Both the position numbers and the translations under genes were made by a program. A stretch of DNA of 17,274 nt from positions 1 to 17,274 of the forward strand of contig CAJTKI010000032.1 of NCBI GenBank assembly GCA_910576875.1, in the 5' to 3' direction. Below the pieces are notes generated by a model that saw only the letters and a program-made list of their open reading frames with translations, was not told the DNA's origin and searched no databases. This DNA comes from an uncultured Christensenella sp. Its GTDB lineage: Bacteria; Bacillota; Clostridia; Christensenellales; UBA3700. Of the stretch, positions 15,664 to 17,274 are shown in pieces; within the stretch, counting starts at the first letter, position 1; each line of letters begins with the position of its first letter.

Positions 15664-17274
15664 ATGATATACGGCGAAAATTTACGATATCGGGTGCGTT
15701 TTATCGCTGTCGTCGGCGTGATTTTGTTGACGGTCTGCACGGCATTTGCGGGGATATGGATCTCGGCGGATCGCGCGTACGCATTCAACGAAACCAACTT
15801 GGATACGACGACTACGGTGTCGATCGGCGAGTTGTTGCTCGACAACTACGATACTTCTACAAGCGACGGCAAAGTATTCGACGGCGTTCAGTTTTGGAAA
15901 CTGATCGACGCGTTGCGTGGCGACGGAGAAGACAATACTCCGGTTGCAAACTTATCGAACAAGAATGCCGCGGCAATCCGCAACATGAACGCAGGTAAGG
16001 ATATCGTCGTAGAGATCGACAAAAAAATATGGACGGTCACGGACCTGCGTAAGCTAGACGACGGACGCGTGATTGCGACAATGTGGTTGGCGACGAGCGC
16101 GGAGACGATCGAATGGAATTCTTGGTATGCGGAGTCGCCGACGGATCCGTATCCGAGCAATATGTACAGTACGAGTTTGATTCGCGCACAGTCGCTGAAC
16201 AGCGGAGGATGCGGATACGTGGCGACGCAAGGCGCGACGACGTTGACCCAGATCGCGCAAAGCGCGGATCACCAATACGCGAAGTTTACAATGGATGAAG
16301 TCAAAACGGACGCGTCGAGTCCGTCGCGCAATCTGTCGTTGACGAATTATATCGTGCAACCCAAAGACGTTGCATATCAGGAAACGGAAACGATTCGGAC
16401 CTATAACAGCACTTTTAAAACGTGTCCCAACGAAGCTTGGGGCACTCCGGATTTGGAAAGCTATAATACTACAAACATGAATTATAGCAAAAAATCCTTT
16501 TATGCGGAATGGTCGAGCGATTATCTGTGGCTTCCCAGCTTGGCGGAGACAGGATACAGTACGTATACCGGCATCTGGAATTTGTCAGACAATCAGCGTA
16601 GCAACGGGGAAAATTCGTGGTTGCGTTCCGCCGATTACTCTTGTGCATACAGCGTGTCCGCATTAAGTACGTACGGTGAAAATTATCACCTTTATGCAAA
16701 TTATGCCAACGCGGTTCGTCCGGCGTTTCACTTGGATTTGACGGCGGTTGCAGGGAATGCGACCAATCCGGTTGCCGTGCCGTCTTTGGGATCCAACGCT
16801 GCGGATCAAAGCAAAGAATATACAGGATCGAATGTGACGTTTGCGTTGCAAAACTTCGATTCGACGAAGATGCAAGCGACCGTGACCGGCAAAGATCCCG
16901 CCGGCAATGCGATCGATGCGACGACATTTGCATTCGACGCTGCGAGCGGACAAATCCAAGCCAAATTTGCCGGAACATATACGGCGGAGATCACATTGAG
17001 CAAACCGGACGAATATTATTGGTCGGACAAGACGGGCGGCAGCGGCAAACGGACGATTACGTTTACGATCAAGCCGAAACAACTCACGGTATCATTGACG
17101 AATACCGTACCGTCCAACGCATGGAGTTGGACGGTCGGCGACGATTACGACGCGACGCTGACGGTATCTGGGATCGCGTCGGGCGACACGGTCAAACTGA
17201 CGGCGACGTATACGTCGGACAAAGCGGGCGGCGCCAAGCAAGATATCGCGGCGGTACAGAACGGCGCGCAGACG
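15664..17274 (+). CDS. Exported surface protein with DUF6273-like region and Ig-like repeats (3' incomplete)
   Basis: The frame is open from ATG 15664 through the window end, 537 codons without a stop. Residues about 13-33 are a hydrophobic export segment (FIAVVGVILLTVCTAFAG) after a basic N-terminus, with an AYA cleavage site near residue 40. Residues about 70-360 resemble DUF6273: WKLID and IWTVTDLRKLDDGRVIATMWL early, then YLWLPSLAETGY (287-298), WLRSADYS (319-326) and VRPAFHLDL (351-359). From about 385 there are Ig-like beta-rich stretches (EYTGSNVTFALQNFD; TITFTIKPKQLTVSL) as in large adhesins. AGGA (15653-15656) lies 7 bases before ATG, and an in-frame TAG at 15652-15654 excludes earlier starts. 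It uses TTA, CTA and TCA codons that the operons mostly avoid. The function is unknown; surface binding is a guess. Confidence 0.8.
   Translation, partial: MIYGENLRYRVRFIAVVGVILLTVCTAFAGIWISADRAYAFNETNLDTTTTVSIGELLLDNYDTSTSDGKVFDGVQFWKLIDALRGDGEDNTPVANLSNKNAAAIRNMNAGKDIVVEIDKKIWTVTDLRKLDDGRVIATMWLATSAETIEWNSWYAESPTDPYPSNMYSTSLIRAQSLNSGGCGYVATQGATTLTQIAQSADHQYAKFTMDEVKTDASSPSRNLSLTNYIVQPKDVAYQETETIRTYNSTFKTCPNEAWGTPDLESYNTTNMNYSKKSFYAEWSSDYLWLPSLAETGYSTYTGIWNLSDNQRSNGENSWLRSADYSCAYSVSALSTYGENYHLYANYANAVRPAFHLDLTAVAGNATNPVAVPSLGSNAADQSKEYTGSNVTFALQNFDSTKMQATVTGKDPAGNAIDATTFAFDAASGQIQAKFAGTYTAEITLSKPDEYYWSDKTGGSGKRTITFTIKPKQLTVSLTNTVPSNAWSWTVGDDYDATLTVSGIASGDTVKLTATYTSDKAGGAKQDIAAVQNGAQT

Noticed and set aside
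15603..15998. A 131-codon + strand open frame starting in the palindrome
   Set aside because: It overlaps the surface gene in another frame, has no good ribosome binding site, and shows no recognisable motif, whereas the surface gene has a signal peptide and AGGA site.

Overview
The window reads as a chromosomal fragment of an anaerobic, moderately GC-rich Firmicutes-type bacterium, most likely a clostridial lineage. The clues are an NfnAB ferredoxin/NAD(P)H transhydrogenase pair, the Obg-YhbY gene order, a CtpE/Exp7-type P-type ATPase, strong AGGAGG-like ribosome binding sites, sigma-A-like promoters with extended -10 elements, and a secreted DUF6273-like surface protein. No species can be named from the sequence alone. 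Everything recognised is on the + strand.

Layout. (1) 1-213 is the 3' end of a membrane-anchored protein. Its first 34 bases form a perfect inverted repeat with 66-99 and may be a fold-back artefact of the contig end. A terminator follows at 252-279. (2) A promoter at 368-396 leads into a compact aromatic amino acid operon, 481-7563: aroB, aroA, aroC, pheA (chorismate mutase, prephenate dehydratase and ACT domains), an aroE-aroK fusion, aroQ (type II dehydroquinase) and tyrA. Most neighbours overlap by 4-10 bases. The set covers every step from DAHP to phenylpyruvate and 4-hydroxyphenylpyruvate. DAHP synthase and the aminotransferase are absent. (3) A second strong promoter at 7600-7628 precedes a second tight gene string, 7676-15367: a P-type ATPase with an unusual charged tail of about 285 residues, nth (endonuclease III), nfnA, nfnB, obg and yhbY. 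A textbook terminator at 15392-15419 closes it. (4) An AT-richer intergenic stretch carries two copies of a 27-base repeat, the second inside a 35-bp near-perfect palindrome. (5) From 15664 to the window end runs an incomplete exported surface protein with a DUF6273-like region and Ig-like repeats.

How the genes work together. The first operon makes chorismate and routes it to Phe and Tyr, and the ACT domain of PheA probably gives Phe feedback. The second string mixes redox balance (NfnAB, supplying NADPH), DNA repair (Nth), ribosome assembly (Obg, YhbY) and cation transport. These look like co-transcribed housekeeping genes rather than one pathway.

I found no defence system, CRISPR array, RNA gene or insertion sequence. 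The least ordinary items are the ATPase tail, the AroE-AroK fusion, the palindromic repeats ahead of the surface gene, the surface protein itself, the shift in codon use at that gene, and the terminal inverted repeat.
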